DNA of 64,000 bases from Hyunsoonleella aestuarii (GCF_006148925.1 NZ_VAWB01000002.1:372001-436000); one strand, 5' to 3'. Positions 16,077-25,715 are shown, counted from the first letter of the stretch. The notes: generated from the letters alone by a model not told the origin. Numbers and translations are program-made.

Positions 16077-16984
16077 AAGCACTAGTTATTTCAGGAGGTG
16101 GTAGTAAGGGCGCTTACGCTGGAGGCGTCGCACAGTACTTGATTCAAGAAGCTGGTAATGACTATGATATGTTCTTGGGTACATCCACAGGGAGTTTGTT
16201 GGTGCCGCACTTAGCTTCTGGCAAGATTGACAAGCTTTATGATATTTATACAAATGTTAGACAACGTGATATTTTTAGTGTAAACCCTTTTACGATTAGA
16301 AAAAAAGGAAAACGTGAGTTCGTTTCAATTGATTTTATCAATACGGTTTGGCAGTTCATTAAAATGAAACGAACTTTTGGTGAAAGTAAAGCATTGCGTC
16401 GCCATATAAAAAGGAATTTTACTGAAGCCGAATATAATTTAGTGAAATCGACTAAAGATGACGTTGTAGTTACAGTTTCCAATTTGTCAAAAAACAGGGT
16501 AGAATATAAGTCCATTAAAGATTTTAATTATGAAGAATTCTGCGATTGGATATGGATTTCTTGTAATTATATTCCTTTTATGTCATTAGCAAAAAAAGAT
16601 GGTTTTGAGTATGCTGATGGTGGTTTAGGCTGCGTAGTTCCTATAAGAGAAGCCATACTTCGTGGCGCGACAGAGGTTGATGCTATTGTACTAGAGAAAG
16701 AGTCTTTGGAGTATAATAAAGTACTTGGTAAAAACCCCTTTTCTCTTATGATTAATTTATTTGGGCATTTATCAGATCAATTAGAAAGAAATGATATCAC
16801 AATTGGAAAACTTGCAGCCAAAAACAACAACGTAAAGCTTAACCTTTATTATACACCATCTAAACTAACAGAGAACTCCTTAATATTCAACAAGGCTTTA
16901 ATGACTTCCTGGTGGCAACAAGGTTTTGATTATGCTAAAGAGAAATTAAATGAAGCGCGTTCTAACGAACTTCGAATTGATTAA
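16073..16984 (+). CDS. Patatin-like phospholipase
   Basis: 303 residues without a signal peptide, therefore cytosolic. It has the three patatin signatures: the oxyanion loop GGGSKGAYAGG (8-18), the nucleophile elbow GTSTG with Ser38, and the catalytic aspartate in YADGG (Asp182). Family members are Ser-Asp dyad lipid acyl hydrolases acting on phospholipids or neutral lipids. It overlaps the upstream aminopeptidase by 4 nt (ATGA) and is therefore in the same operon. Its end overlaps by 4 nt the stop of the convergent gene downstream. The lipid substrate is not predictable. Confidence 0.92.
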   Translation: MKALVISGGGSKGAYAGGVAQYLIQEAGNDYDMFLGTSTGSLLVPHLASGKIDKLYDIYTNVRQRDIFSVNPFTIRKKGKREFVSIDFINTVWQFIKMKRTFGESKALRRHIKRNFTEAEYNLVKSTKDDVVVTVSNLSKNRVEYKSIKDFNYEEFCDWIWISCNYIPFMSLAKKDGFEYADGGLGCVVPIREAILRGATEVDAIVLEKESLEYNKVLGKNPFSLMINLFGHLSDQLERNDITIGKLAAKNNNVKLNLYYTPSKLTENSLIFNKALMTSWWQQGFDYAKEKLNEARSNELRID

Positions 16985-17502
16985 TAAAGCTCACTTACTT
17001 CATCTTTAATAAAAGAAAGGGCTGCATCACTTGGAGCTCTTCGCTCCATCATTTCGGTTAAAATGACTTCTCGCAACTTCTCTGCTGTATCTGTTTTTTT
17101 CAATAAACTAGCTTTTCTAATCAATTGAATAGTGGCGTTTTTTGCAGCAGAAATAATGTTCCAACATTTATCACTAATGTAGATTTGCTGTGATAAATTA
17201 TGCTCTAACTCTTGTTCAATACTTGATATAAGTAAAGATTCATAATCTTCTTTATTTGAGGATGTTGGCTTTACTCTAACAAGAAGTTTGCTTGGGGATA
17301 TACGCTCTAAATATAGAGCCATACGTTCGTATGCTTGTAACCGAATAGGAAGTGCTGTTACCTCCATGTCTTTTTTTAATAAATAGCGTCTCCTACCATC
17401 TTCATTTTTTGTATGTTCCTTGAAAAAGTAATAGGCTAAAATTCCAGTTATTAACGAAGGAATAGCAAACATGAATAGGTCAACAATGCGTTCTGCGTCC
17501 AT
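16981..17502 (-). CDS. Membrane-anchored protein of unknown function
   Basis: 173 residues. One membrane helix near the N-terminus (about 8-27, LFMFAIPSLITGILAYYFF) is followed by a charged helical cytosolic part containing YLLKKDMEVTALPIRLQAYERMALYLERI. That wording recurs in a family I recall from Flavobacteriia (possibly DUF7935), but I am not certain of the name. It starts 5 bp after the stop of the glutamate-synthase-like gene, which in turn starts 5 bp after the M20 amidohydrolase, so all three form one operon. No catalytic motif is visible. Confidence 0.7.
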   Translation of the reverse strand: MDAERIVDLFMFAIPSLITGILAYYFFKEHTKNEDGRRRYLLKKDMEVTALPIRLQAYERMALYLERISPSKLLVRVKPTSSNKEDYESLLISSIEQELEHNLSQQIYISDKCWNIISAAKNATIQLIRKASLLKKTDTAEKLREVILTEMMERRAPSDAALSFIKDEVSELY

Positions 17503-17507
17503 AGCAA

Positions 17508-19076
17508 TTAGATTTGATTTGGATTACTACCACCCAAATATACACAATCTTTTAAGCTTTGCATATTGGTAAATGGCACCGGGGTTTTGTTATACATATA
17601 AGCCCTGCTTAATTCTTTTGAAAGATTATGATCGTCTACATTCATTTCTATATCTGTCATTTTAAATTGACACGGATGCTCATAACCTGCAGCATGAGTA
17701 ATTTCAATAAGTTCTTTTTTAAAGGTTTGAAAGTATTGAGCAAGTCGCACCGATTTAAGAGTACGATCAATACCATTTTGTAACCATTTACTTTGAGTAG
17801 CTACCCCACTTGGACACCGATTTGTATGACAAATTTGCGCCTGGATACACCCAATACTAAGCATCGCTTCTCTAGCAACATTAATACAATCGACACCCAT
17901 AGCGAATGCCATGGCTGCTTTAGCCGGAAAACCTAATTTCCCACTTCCAATAAAGACTAATCTTTCAGTTAAATCTTTATTTTTAAATAGTCTATACAAA
18001 TCGCTAAAACCGTATACCCAAGGCAACGACACATGATCTGCAAAGCTAGGAGGTGCAGCTCCTGTACCACCTTCACCACCATCTATAGTTATAAAATCAG
18101 GGCCTTTTCCTGTTTTCAACATAAGATTAGCTAATTCTTCCCATTCCCCTAATTTACCAATAGCTGCTTTTATACCTACAGGTAATCCGGTAGCTTCGGC
18201 AATGTCTTCAATAAAAACTAGTAGTTCTGGTACATTTGAGAATGCTTTATGGTTAGGAGGTGATAATACATCTTTACCAACTTCAACACCTCGAATCTGT
18301 GCAATTTCCTTGGTGATTTTTGCTCCAGGCAAAACACCTCCTTTACCAGGTTTAGCCCCTTGCGATAATTTAATTTCAATAGCACGTATGAATGGGTTTT
18401 CTTCAACAAGCTTTATCATTTTTTCCATGGAAAAACTACCATCTTTGGATCGAACACCAAAATATCCTGTTCCAAAATGAAAAACTACATCACCTCCATG
18501 GCTATGATAAGGAGATAAACCGCCTTCACCCGTATTATGGTAAGCATCCGCCATTTTAATGCCTTTGTTTAAAGATTCTACTGCTTTAGCTGAAAGTGAG
18601 CCAAAGCTCATTGCGGAAACATTTATAACAGACTTTGGTCGATACGGCCTTTTTCTTTTATTGTAAGCACCCATAACTTTAGCGCATGGAAGAAATGACT
18701 TGTCAATTGTATTAGGGTGATTTTCATTTATTTTAAATGGCATCATGGCATTATTTATAAAAATATGCTGATGTTCATAAATATCTCTATCGGTTCCAAA
18801 ACCTTCATAATTGTTTTCCTTTTTGGCAGAAGCGTATATCCAACTGCGTTCAATGCGGTTGAAAGGCAATTCCTCTCTATTGTTCGCTACAAAATATTGG
18901 CGCATTTCTGGTCCAATACTTTCAAGCCAATAACGTAAATGCCCCACAATAGGGTAGTTGTGACTAATTGTATGCGCTTTTTGGAAAAATATATCGCGTA
19001 TAGCAACCAATAATAAGAAAATCAATACCCATCCCCACCAAGGAATATTTGACATGAAATCTAATAAATCACTCAT
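17508..19076 (-). CDS. FMN-binding glutamate-synthase-like protein (GltB central domain only)
   Basis: 522 residues with an N-terminal membrane segment (WWGWVLIFLLLVAI). The rest is the FMN/2-oxoglutarate-binding TIM barrel of glutamate synthase: INVSAMSFGSLSAKAVESLNKG, EIKLSQGAKPGKGG, ITIDGGEGGTGAAP and a 3Fe-4S cysteine pattern CIQAQICHTNRC. The glutaminase (GATase) domain and the C-terminal beta-helix domain of GltB are absent, and no gltD is adjacent. It is thus a stand-alone, membrane-tethered flavo-iron-sulfur protein. By family it may use ammonia or serve another redox reaction; the real substrate is unknown. It is the middle gene of a tight three-gene unit with an M20 amidohydrolase and a membrane-anchored protein. 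Confidence 0.88.
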   Translation of the reverse strand: MSDLLDFMSNIPWWGWVLIFLLLVAIRDIFFQKAHTISHNYPIVGHLRYWLESIGPEMRQYFVANNREELPFNRIERSWIYASAKKENNYEGFGTDRDIYEHQHIFINNAMMPFKINENHPNTIDKSFLPCAKVMGAYNKRKRPYRPKSVINVSAMSFGSLSAKAVESLNKGIKMADAYHNTGEGGLSPYHSHGGDVVFHFGTGYFGVRSKDGSFSMEKMIKLVEENPFIRAIEIKLSQGAKPGKGGVLPGAKITKEIAQIRGVEVGKDVLSPPNHKAFSNVPELLVFIEDIAEATGLPVGIKAAIGKLGEWEELANLMLKTGKGPDFITIDGGEGGTGAAPPSFADHVSLPWVYGFSDLYRLFKNKDLTERLVFIGSGKLGFPAKAAMAFAMGVDCINVAREAMLSIGCIQAQICHTNRCPSGVATQSKWLQNGIDRTLKSVRLAQYFQTFKKELIEITHAAGYEHPCQFKMTDIEMNVDDHNLSKELSRAYMYNKTPVPFTNMQSLKDCVYLGGSNPNQI

Positions 19077-19081
19077 TAAAT

Positions 19082-20353
19082 CTAGTTATTTAAAAAATCG
19101 AAAGTTATTTGTGTTAATGCTTTCACGCCTGTAATTAAACCGCTTTCATCAATGAAGAAATCTGGAGTATGATGAGGAAAAGCTTCAGTATTACCAGGCG
19201 TCATACCTCCTAAGAAAAAGAAAAACCCAGGCACAAGTTCTTGATAATATGAAAAGTCTTCACCTCCTGTGGTGGCTTTACGCAAACGGACATTTTCATT
19301 TCCAACAACCTTTTGAAGAGACGGTAGCATTTTATCAACCAAATTGAAATCATTATAAGTTATCGCTGTATTATTTTGAAAGCTAATGGTTGCTTCACCG
19401 CCATAAGCTTTAGCCAATGTAGTTACCATTTCGGTCATTCTTTTTTCAATAAGTGCTTTCATGCCGGGGTCTAAGGTTCTAACAGTACCAATGAGCTCAG
19501 CGCTTTCAGGGATAATATTAAAACGTGTACCAGCAGTAATTTTACCCACAGTTATAACTGCTGCTTCATCTACTAATTTGGATTCCCTACTAATAATAGT
19601 TTGAAGCCCATCAATGATTTTTGCAGAAATCAGTATTGGGTCTACGCCTTGCCAAGGTCTACCACCGTGAGTTTGCTTCCCCTTTACATTTATTACAAAA
19701 CGTTCTACAGATGCCATTACGCCACCTTTCTTGTAATAAATAGTTCCAACCTCATAATTTGACCGAATGTGTAATCCGAATATAGCATCAACTTTTGGGT
19801 TCTCTAAAACCCCTTCTTTTATCATTAATTTAGCACCGCCTTCTTCTCCAGGAAGAGGCCCTTCTTCTGCTGGCTGAAATATGAATTTTACAGTACCGTT
19901 TAATTTGTCTTTATTCTTAGTTAGAATTTCTGCTACGCCCATTAAAATAGCAGTATGCGTATCATGACCACAGGCATGCATAACGCCAGTTTCTGTATTT
20001 AAAAAAGTAGTTTTTACTTCAGATTTGAACGACAGGTCATTACGCTCGGTAACTGGTAACCCATCTATGTCGGCTCTTAAAGCTATTACTCTCCCAGGTT
20101 GACTCCCTTTTAATACAGCAACCACACCAGTATGAGCAACACCTGTTTGCACTTCAAGTCCTAAAGATTTTAGATGTTTAGCAATTTTTTCAGCAGTTTT
20201 AAATTCTCGATTTGATAATTCTGGGTATTTGTGAAAATCACGACGCCATTCAATAACTTTAGATTCAATGTCTGCAAATTGTTTTTCTAGACTTGACTGA
20301 GCTTGAATGTTTACAGTAAATAAAATGCTTAGGAATATGATATAAAACTTCAT
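19082..20353 (-). CDS. M20-family amidohydrolase / aminoacylase, exported
   Basis: 423 residues with a Sec signal (MKFYIIFLSILFTVNIQAQ), therefore periplasmic. The M20D motifs are present: ALRADIDGLPV, HACGHDTHTAI (metal ligands), FQPAEEGPLPGEEGGAK (catalytic Glu pair) and EDFSYYQELVPGFFFFLG near the C-terminus; the dimerisation domain lies at about 205-310 (GKQTHGGRPWQGVDPI). Members hydrolyse N-acyl amino acids, hippurate or IAA-amino acid conjugates. It is the first gene of the operon with the glutamate-synthase-like flavoprotein. One can infer that amino acids released by this enzyme feed the second, but this is speculative. Confidence 0.92.
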   Translation of the reverse strand: MKFYIIFLSILFTVNIQAQSSLEKQFADIESKVIEWRRDFHKYPELSNREFKTAEKIAKHLKSLGLEVQTGVAHTGVVAVLKGSQPGRVIALRADIDGLPVTERNDLSFKSEVKTTFLNTETGVMHACGHDTHTAILMGVAEILTKNKDKLNGTVKFIFQPAEEGPLPGEEGGAKLMIKEGVLENPKVDAIFGLHIRSNYEVGTIYYKKGGVMASVERFVINVKGKQTHGGRPWQGVDPILISAKIIDGLQTIISRESKLVDEAAVITVGKITAGTRFNIIPESAELIGTVRTLDPGMKALIEKRMTEMVTTLAKAYGGEATISFQNNTAITYNDFNLVDKMLPSLQKVVGNENVRLRKATTGGEDFSYYQELVPGFFFFLGGMTPGNTEAFPHHTPDFFIDESGLITGVKALTQITFDFLNN

Positions 20354-20492
20354 ATTGGGAATACAATTAGTGATTTATAGAAAGTTAAAGATATTAAAAT
20401 TTGATAAAGGAAGAATTGTTTATAATTATTAATAATTACGGCATGTTAAAAGCTTAACATTGGTTATTTTCACGATATAAACTACTAGTATT

Positions 20493-22826
20493 TTGGAAGC
20501 ATATTTAGAACAGTTAAATGAAGCTCAGTTGGCTCCAACACTTCAAATGGAAGGGCCTATGATAGTTATTGCAGGAGCTGGTTCTGGAAAAACTCGAGTC
20601 TTAACGTATCGCATTGCTTATATGATGAGTAAGGGTATTGACCCTTTTAATATTTTGTCTTTAACCTTTACCAATAAGGCTGCTCGAGAAATGAAAGAGC
20701 GAATTGCCCACATAGTTGGTGCAAGTGAAGCTAAAAACTTATGGATGGGAACCTTTCACTCTGTGTTTGCTAAAATTTTGCGTATTGAGGCAGATCGTTT
20801 GGGCTACCCAAGTAATTTTACCATTTATGATACTCAGGATTCGGATAGATTAATTGCATCGATTATCAAAGAAATGAATCTTGATAAAGACGTTTATAAG
20901 TATAAGCAGGTGCGCTCTAGAATATCTTCCTATAAAAATAGCTTAATAACTGTTAAGGCATATTTCAACAATCCAGAACTTATCGAAGCTGATGCCATGG
21001 CACGCAGACCTAGAATGGGGGATGTATATAAAGAATATGTTGATCGCTGCTTTAAAGCTGGCGCCATGGATTTTGATGACTTACTATTAAAAACAAATGA
21101 GCTTTTAACACGGTTTCCAGAAGTTTTAGCAAAATATCAAAATCGGTTTAAGTATATTTTGGTAGATGAGTATCAAGATACTAATCATTCACAGTATTTA
21201 ATAGTTAGAGCCTTATCAGATAAGTTTCAAAATATATGTGTCGTAGGAGATGATGCGCAAAGTATTTACGCATTTAGAGGAGCTAATATTAATAATATTT
21301 TGAATTTTCAGAAGGATTATGATGATGTAAAAGTGTTTAGACTAGAACAGAATTATAGATCGACTAAAAACATTGTTAATGCAGCCAATTCTATAATTGA
21401 TAAAAACCAAACGAAGCTCGATAAGGTTGTTTGGACGGCAAATGATGAAGGTGCAAAAATAAAAGTAAATCGGTCTTTAACAGATGGTGATGAAGGCCGT
21501 TATGTGGCTAGCACCATTTTTGAAAACAAAATGAATCACCAATTGAAGAATAGTGATTTTGCTGTTTTATATAGAACTAATGCACAGTCTAGAGCGATTG
21601 AAGATGCTCTAAGAAAGCGAGATATTAAATATAGAATTTACGGAGGCCTTTCGTTTTATCAAAGAAAGGAGATAAAAGACGTACTGTCATACTTACGACT
21701 TATAATAAATCCTGCCGATGAGGAAGCTTTAAAACGAATTATTAATTTCCCTCCAAGAGGTATTGGTCAAACTACAGTTGATAAACTTATTGTGGCTGCA
21801 AATGGTTATAATAAAACCATTTTCGAAGTAATGAAATCCATTGACAAAGTGGAAGTTAGAATCAATTCAGGTACAAGAACAAAACTTCAAGACTTTGTAA
21901 CGCTTATTGAAAGTTATCAGGTCATGAATCAGTCTGCCGATGTTTTTGAGTTAGCAGAGCATGTTACAAGAACTAGTGGTTTAATAAAAGAGTTTAATAA
22001 GGATGGTACTCCAGAGGGTGTTACCAGAATGGAAAATATTGAAGAACTCTTAAATGGTATGAAGGATTTTGTTGAAGGTCAAAGAGAACTGGCTGATACA
22101 ACAGGTTCATTAGCTGAGTTTCTTGAAGATGTGGCATTGGCGACCGATTTAGATGCAGATAAAGGTGATGCCGACCATGTTGCTTTAATGACCATTCACT
22201 TAGCAAAGGGATTAGAATTTCCTTATGTTTATATTGTAGGTTTAGAGGAAGATTTATTCCCAAGTGCTATGAGCATGAATACACGTAGTGAATTAGAGGA
22301 GGAGCGTAGGCTCTTTTATGTCGCCTTGACTAGAGCAGAAAAGCAAGCGTACTTAACTTATGCTTTATCGCGTTACCGTTGGGGAAAGCTTATAGATTCT
22401 GAACCTAGCCGCTTTATTGAAGAAATTGATGATAAGTATTTAGATATAGTGACCACTATAGAAGAACGTCGTTTTAATCCGATGTTGAGTGCAGATATAT
22501 TTGGTGATGTCGAGCCTAATAAAATTAGATTCAAGCCGGCAAAACAACCAACTCTTAAAAAGAAAGGTTCAGTTAAAAAAGAAACAGCAAAATTTCAAGT
22601 TTCAACACCTAAAAATTTAAAACCAGTAGCAAAATCTAATGGTAACACGAACTTATTCGATAGTAAACTAGCTGTTGGAAACATCGTAAAGCATATCCGT
22701 TTTGGAACAGGTGAGGTCATGCAAATAGAAGGAGCAGGAGCAGATTTAAAGGCAGAGATAAATTTCCAGCATGGTGGTGTGAAAAAGTTATTGTTACGAT
22801 TTGCTAAATTGGAAGTGATAGGGTAA
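20493..22826 (+). CDS. UvrD/PcrA-type ATP-dependent DNA helicase (TTG start)
   Basis: 777 residues. It starts at TTG: an in-frame stop lies four codons upstream, no ATG occurs before codon 19, and the Q-motif LNEAQLAP would be lost with any later start. The SF1A motifs are complete: Walker A GAGSGKT (28-34), TFTNKAAREMKERI (Ia), VDEYQDTNHSQY (II), VVGDDAQSIYAFRGA (III), LEQNYRSTKNI (IV), MTIHLAKGLEFPYV (V) and VALTRAEKQ (VI). A C-terminal Tudor-like domain (GNIVKHIRFGTGEVMQIEG) is that of PcrA/UvrD, which binds RNA polymerase or repair partners. It functions in excision repair and in removing obstacles from forks. The following YciO-type gene overlaps by one base (TAATG). Confidence 0.95.
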   Translation: MEAYLEQLNEAQLAPTLQMEGPMIVIAGAGSGKTRVLTYRIAYMMSKGIDPFNILSLTFTNKAAREMKERIAHIVGASEAKNLWMGTFHSVFAKILRIEADRLGYPSNFTIYDTQDSDRLIASIIKEMNLDKDVYKYKQVRSRISSYKNSLITVKAYFNNPELIEADAMARRPRMGDVYKEYVDRCFKAGAMDFDDLLLKTNELLTRFPEVLAKYQNRFKYILVDEYQDTNHSQYLIVRALSDKFQNICVVGDDAQSIYAFRGANINNILNFQKDYDDVKVFRLEQNYRSTKNIVNAANSIIDKNQTKLDKVVWTANDEGAKIKVNRSLTDGDEGRYVASTIFENKMNHQLKNSDFAVLYRTNAQSRAIEDALRKRDIKYRIYGGLSFYQRKEIKDVLSYLRLIINPADEEALKRIINFPPRGIGQTTVDKLIVAANGYNKTIFEVMKSIDKVEVRINSGTRTKLQDFVTLIESYQVMNQSADVFELAEHVTRTSGLIKEFNKDGTPEGVTRMENIEELLNGMKDFVEGQRELADTTGSLAEFLEDVALATDLDADKGDADHVALMTIHLAKGLEFPYVYIVGLEEDLFPSAMSMNTRSELEEERRLFYVALTRAEKQAYLTYALSRYRWGKLIDSEPSRFIEEIDDKYLDIVTTIEERRFNPMLSADIFGDVEPNKIRFKPAKQPTLKKKGSVKKETAKFQVSTPKNLKPVAKSNGNTNLFDSKLAVGNIVKHIRFGTGEVMQIEGAGADLKAEINFQHGGVKKLLLRFAKLEVIG

Positions 22827-23446
22827 TGGCAGAGTTTATAAAGATATATGAAGAAAATCCTAACCCACGAGAGATTGATAAAGTGATTAAAGTGCTTAAA
22901 CGGGGTGGTTTAATAATTTATCCTACCGACACCGTTTATGGTTTAGGGTGCGATATATCTAATTTAAAAGCGCTGGAACGCGTTGCTAGAATTAAAGGCG
23001 TAAAACTTGAAAAGGCGAATTTTTCATTTATATGCAAGGATTTAAGTAACCTTAGCGATTACGTTAAACAAATAGATACTTCTACTTTTAAGATTTTAAA
23101 ACGGGCACTTCCGGGGCCATATACATTTATTCTTCCGGGATCCAAATCGTTACCAAATCCGTTTAAAAAAAGAAAAACAGTAGGTATTCGTGTTCCTGAT
23201 AATAATATAGCTTTAGAAATTGTTAATCAGCTAGGGAATCCAATTATTTCTACTTCTATCCATGATGAAGATGAAGTTCTTGAATACACCACTGACCCTG
23301 AGCTTATTTTAGAAAAGTGGTTCGATTTGGTAGATTTAGTAATCGATGGAGGCTATGGTGATAATGAACCATCAACAGTAATTGATTTATCTGAAGACCA
23401 GCCAATTATAGTGAGAGAAGGGAAAGGAAGTTCAGAAATATTTTAA
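22826..23446 (+). CDS. Sua5/YciO/YrdC family protein, YciO-like
   Basis: 206 residues with the YrdC fold. Visible parts are YPTDTVYGLGCDI, KGVKLEKANFSFICKD, RALPGPYTFILPGS, KRKTVGIRVPDN and NPIISTSI. In TsaC/Sua5 enzymes, which make threonylcarbamoyl-AMP for the tRNA t6A modification, the last motif is usually SAN; STS here matches the YciO branch. YciO-type proteins have weak or uncertain TsaC activity, so this may not be the main t6A enzyme. The gene overlaps the helicase stop by one base and is surely co-transcribed with it. It is followed by an imperfect hairpin. Confidence 0.88.
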   Translation: MAEFIKIYEENPNPREIDKVIKVLKRGGLIIYPTDTVYGLGCDISNLKALERVARIKGVKLEKANFSFICKDLSNLSDYVKQIDTSTFKILKRALPGPYTFILPGSKSLPNPFKKRKTVGIRVPDNNIALEIVNQLGNPIISTSIHDEDEVLEYTTDPELILEKWFDLVDLVIDGGYGDNEPSTVIDLSEDQPIIVREGKGSSEIF

Positions 23447-23451
23447 AACAG

Positions 23452-23480
23452 AAAGCCCAACTTAAAGTTGAGCTTTTTAA
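23452..23480 (+). terminator. Weak intrinsic terminator
   Basis: AAAGCCCAACTT and AAGTTGAGCTTT (23452-23463, 23465-23476) pair with one mismatch and a short T-run follows. It lies between the convergent YciO-like and peroxiredoxin genes. Confidence 0.45.
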
Positions 23481-23498
23481 ATTTTATTTTTCGTTTTT

Positions 23499-24137
23499 TT
23501 AATTAACGTGTTTTTCTAGAAATTCGGCAACACCTTGATGCGTTGCTTGCATGCCAGTTTTACCTTTATTCCAGTTTGCAGGACAGACTTCACCGTTTTC
23601 TTCATTGAATTGCAAGGCATCAACCATACGCAATGCTTCGTCTACATTTCTACCAAGAGGTAAATCATTTACTATTTGATGGCGTACAATACCTTCTTTG
23701 TCAATTAAAAACAAACCACGATAGGCAACTAACTCCCCAGAAGCTTGAAGCATGTCATTATCATCATAAAAATAATCACCAGCAAGAACGTCGTAATTTT
23801 TTGATATAGTTTTGTTTGTATCAGCAACTAGAGGGTAAGTTACTCCTTTTATACCACCATTACTTTTATCTAATTGTAACCAACCCCAGTGTGATTGTTC
23901 TGTATCTGTTGAAACACCAACTATAGCTGTTTTTCTAGATTCGAATTCTTCTAATTTTTCTTGAAATGCATGAAGTTCTGTTGGGCAAACAAAGGTAAAA
24001 TCTTTTGGGTAAAAGAATAATATCACATGTTTTTCACCAAGAAATTGATCTAACGAAAAATTGTCTACAAATTCGCTTCCGTTTATAACCGCTTGTGCAT
24101 TAAACTGAGGTGCTTTTTTTCCTACTAATACAGCCAT
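23499..24137 (-). CDS. 2-Cys peroxiredoxin (AhpC/Prx1 type)
   Basis: 212 residues, cytosolic. The peroxidatic cysteine is Cys51 in FTFVCPTEL and the resolving cysteine is Cys185 in EVCPANW, the typical 2-Cys pair of the AhpC/Prx1 class. Other conserved elements are FFYPKDFTF, GVSTDTEQSHWGW, YPLVADTNKTIS and RGLFLIDKEGIVRH. The enzyme reduces hydrogen peroxide, organic peroxides and peroxynitrite, with thioredoxin or AhpF as electron donor. A perfect consensus promoter lies 41 bp upstream of the start, which suggests strong expression. No AhpF is adjacent. A second peroxiredoxin of the 1-Cys class occurs at 57508. Confidence 0.95.
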   Translation of the reverse strand: MAVLVGKKAPQFNAQAVINGSEFVDNFSLDQFLGEKHVILFFYPKDFTFVCPTELHAFQEKLEEFESRKTAIVGVSTDTEQSHWGWLQLDKSNGGIKGVTYPLVADTNKTISKNYDVLAGDYFYDDNDMLQASGELVAYRGLFLIDKEGIVRHQIVNDLPLGRNVDEALRMVDALQFNEENGEVCPANWNKGKTGMQATHQGVAEFLEKHVN

Positions 24138-24177
24138 TTTTTTAAAATATTTTGTTTGAAATTTAATTTATCGGATG

Positions 24178-24208
24178 CAAAGATATTTTGCTCCAATAGA
24201 CTAGCAAA
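24178..24208 (-). promoter_or_regulatory. Consensus Bacteroidota promoter of the 2-Cys peroxiredoxin
   Basis: Read on the minus strand: TTTG (24205-24208), 19-bp spacer, TATCTTTG (24178-24185). The arrangement and -7 octamer are identical to those of the pheT promoter. Confidence 0.65.
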
Positions 24209-24242
24209 ACATTATTATTTTAAAAACTTATACAACTATAAA

Positions 24243-25715
24243 TTAGTCTAATTTGGCTTTAATCATTCTAATTTTTAATCTTAGAGCAGCAAATAGAAGT
24301 GTAGTGAAAGGGCTTAGCCAATTGAAGATGGCGTAGAAGAAATATTCTCCAACTCCAACACCTAAAACACTAGATTGGTAAGCGCCACAAGTATTCCATG
24401 GAATTAAAACAGATGTTACAGTCCCGGAATCTTCTAAAGTTCTACTTAAATTTTCTGGAGCTAAACCTTTATCATCGAAAGCTTTTTTGAACATTTTGCC
24501 AGGAATTACAATCGCTAAATATTGATCTGATGCAATGGTATTTAAACCTAAACAACTTATTACTGTACTAGCAAACAGTCCGAAAACAGAAGATGCAATA
24601 GATAATAGAACACGAGTTATTCTTGCTAACGCTCCAATAGCATCCATGATGCCACCAAATACCATTGCGCTAATAACCAGATAAATGGTCCATAACATGC
24701 CCTTCATTCCTTTTGCAGCAAAGAGTTCATTCAGTTTTTCGTTATCTGTGGCTATTTGTGTGTCTACGAAAATAGAATTAAAAACAGAGCCTATTTTAGA
24801 ATTACTTAAGGCATTTAAAACATCAGGTTGAAAAACAAGAGCAAAAACTCCTCCAATAATTACCCCGGTACCGAGTGCTATTAAAGGCTTTGTTTTTTTT
24901 AATATTAGAATAATTACAACTGCCGGAACTAAAAATAACCATGGTGTAATATTAAACGTATTTTCGATTGATCCCAATAAACTACTTATATCTGCATTCC
25001 CTGAAGTATCTATAGTAATACTTATTATTGAGAATACAATTAATGTGATTAAAATTGTTGGCACAGTTGTAAACGTCATATATCTAATATGAGTAAATAG
25101 ATCTGTACCAGCGATAGCTGGGGCAAGATTGGTTGTGTCACTAAGCGGCGACATCTTATCACCAAAATAAGCTCCAGAAATAACAGCACCAGCAATCATT
25201 CCAGGGCTTATATCTAATGCACCACCTATTCCGATTAGTGCAATACCAACAGTTGCAGATGTCGTCCAAGAACTACCAGTAGCTATCGAAATAATAGCAC
25301 AAATTATTACACATGCCGGCAGAAAAATATTTGGATTTAAAACTTGTAAGCCATAATAAACCATTGCTGGAATAACACCACTTACTAGCCAAGTTCCAGC
25401 TAAAGCACCAACAAGAAGAAGAATTATTATAGGAACAAAAATACTTCTTAAGTTTTCCCATACCTCAGAAGCCATAAGTGAGAGATTAACTTTATTGAAT
25501 AATCCAACCACGGCTGCTACTAAACCACCAGTTAAAAGAATAAGTTGATTTGAATATTCCCCAAGCATCTCTCCATCAGCAAAAAATATGTTATAGGCTA
25601 ATAATCCCATTAATATAGCTACAGGAACAAGGGCTTCCAAAATGTTTAATTCGGTATTCTCTATAATATTTTGATCCTCAATTTTTGTTTTAGATATATT
25701 TTTGTTGTCTTTCAT
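24243..25715 (-). CDS. nhaC: Na+/H+ antiporter, NhaC family
   Basis: About 490 residues from the start chosen at 25715. An ATG 27 codons upstream (25796) would add a hydrophilic leader and run into the presumed promoter of the divergent gene, so I prefer the inner start (MKDNKNISK). There are roughly 11-12 hydrophobic helices. Conserved NhaC features are TGSSWTTSATVGIALIGIGG, GAVISGAYFGDKMSPLSDTTNLAP (charged residues inside the membrane), and DSGTVTSVLIPWNTCGAY. The protein exchanges cytosolic Na+ for external H+, fitting a marine habitat. It is monocistronic. Confidence 0.9.
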   Translation of the reverse strand: MKDNKNISKTKIEDQNIIENTELNILEALVPVAILMGLLAYNIFFADGEMLGEYSNQLILLTGGLVAAVVGLFNKVNLSLMASEVWENLRSIFVPIIILLLVGALAGTWLVSGVIPAMVYYGLQVLNPNIFLPACVIICAIISIATGSSWTTSATVGIALIGIGGALDISPGMIAGAVISGAYFGDKMSPLSDTTNLAPAIAGTDLFTHIRYMTFTTVPTILITLIVFSIISITIDTSGNADISSLLGSIENTFNITPWLFLVPAVVIILILKKTKPLIALGTGVIIGGVFALVFQPDVLNALSNSKIGSVFNSIFVDTQIATDNEKLNELFAAKGMKGMLWTIYLVISAMVFGGIMDAIGALARITRVLLSIASSVFGLFASTVISCLGLNTIASDQYLAIVIPGKMFKKAFDDKGLAPENLSRTLEDSGTVTSVLIPWNTCGAYQSSVLGVGVGEYFFYAIFNWLSPFTTLLFAALRLKIRMIKAKLD

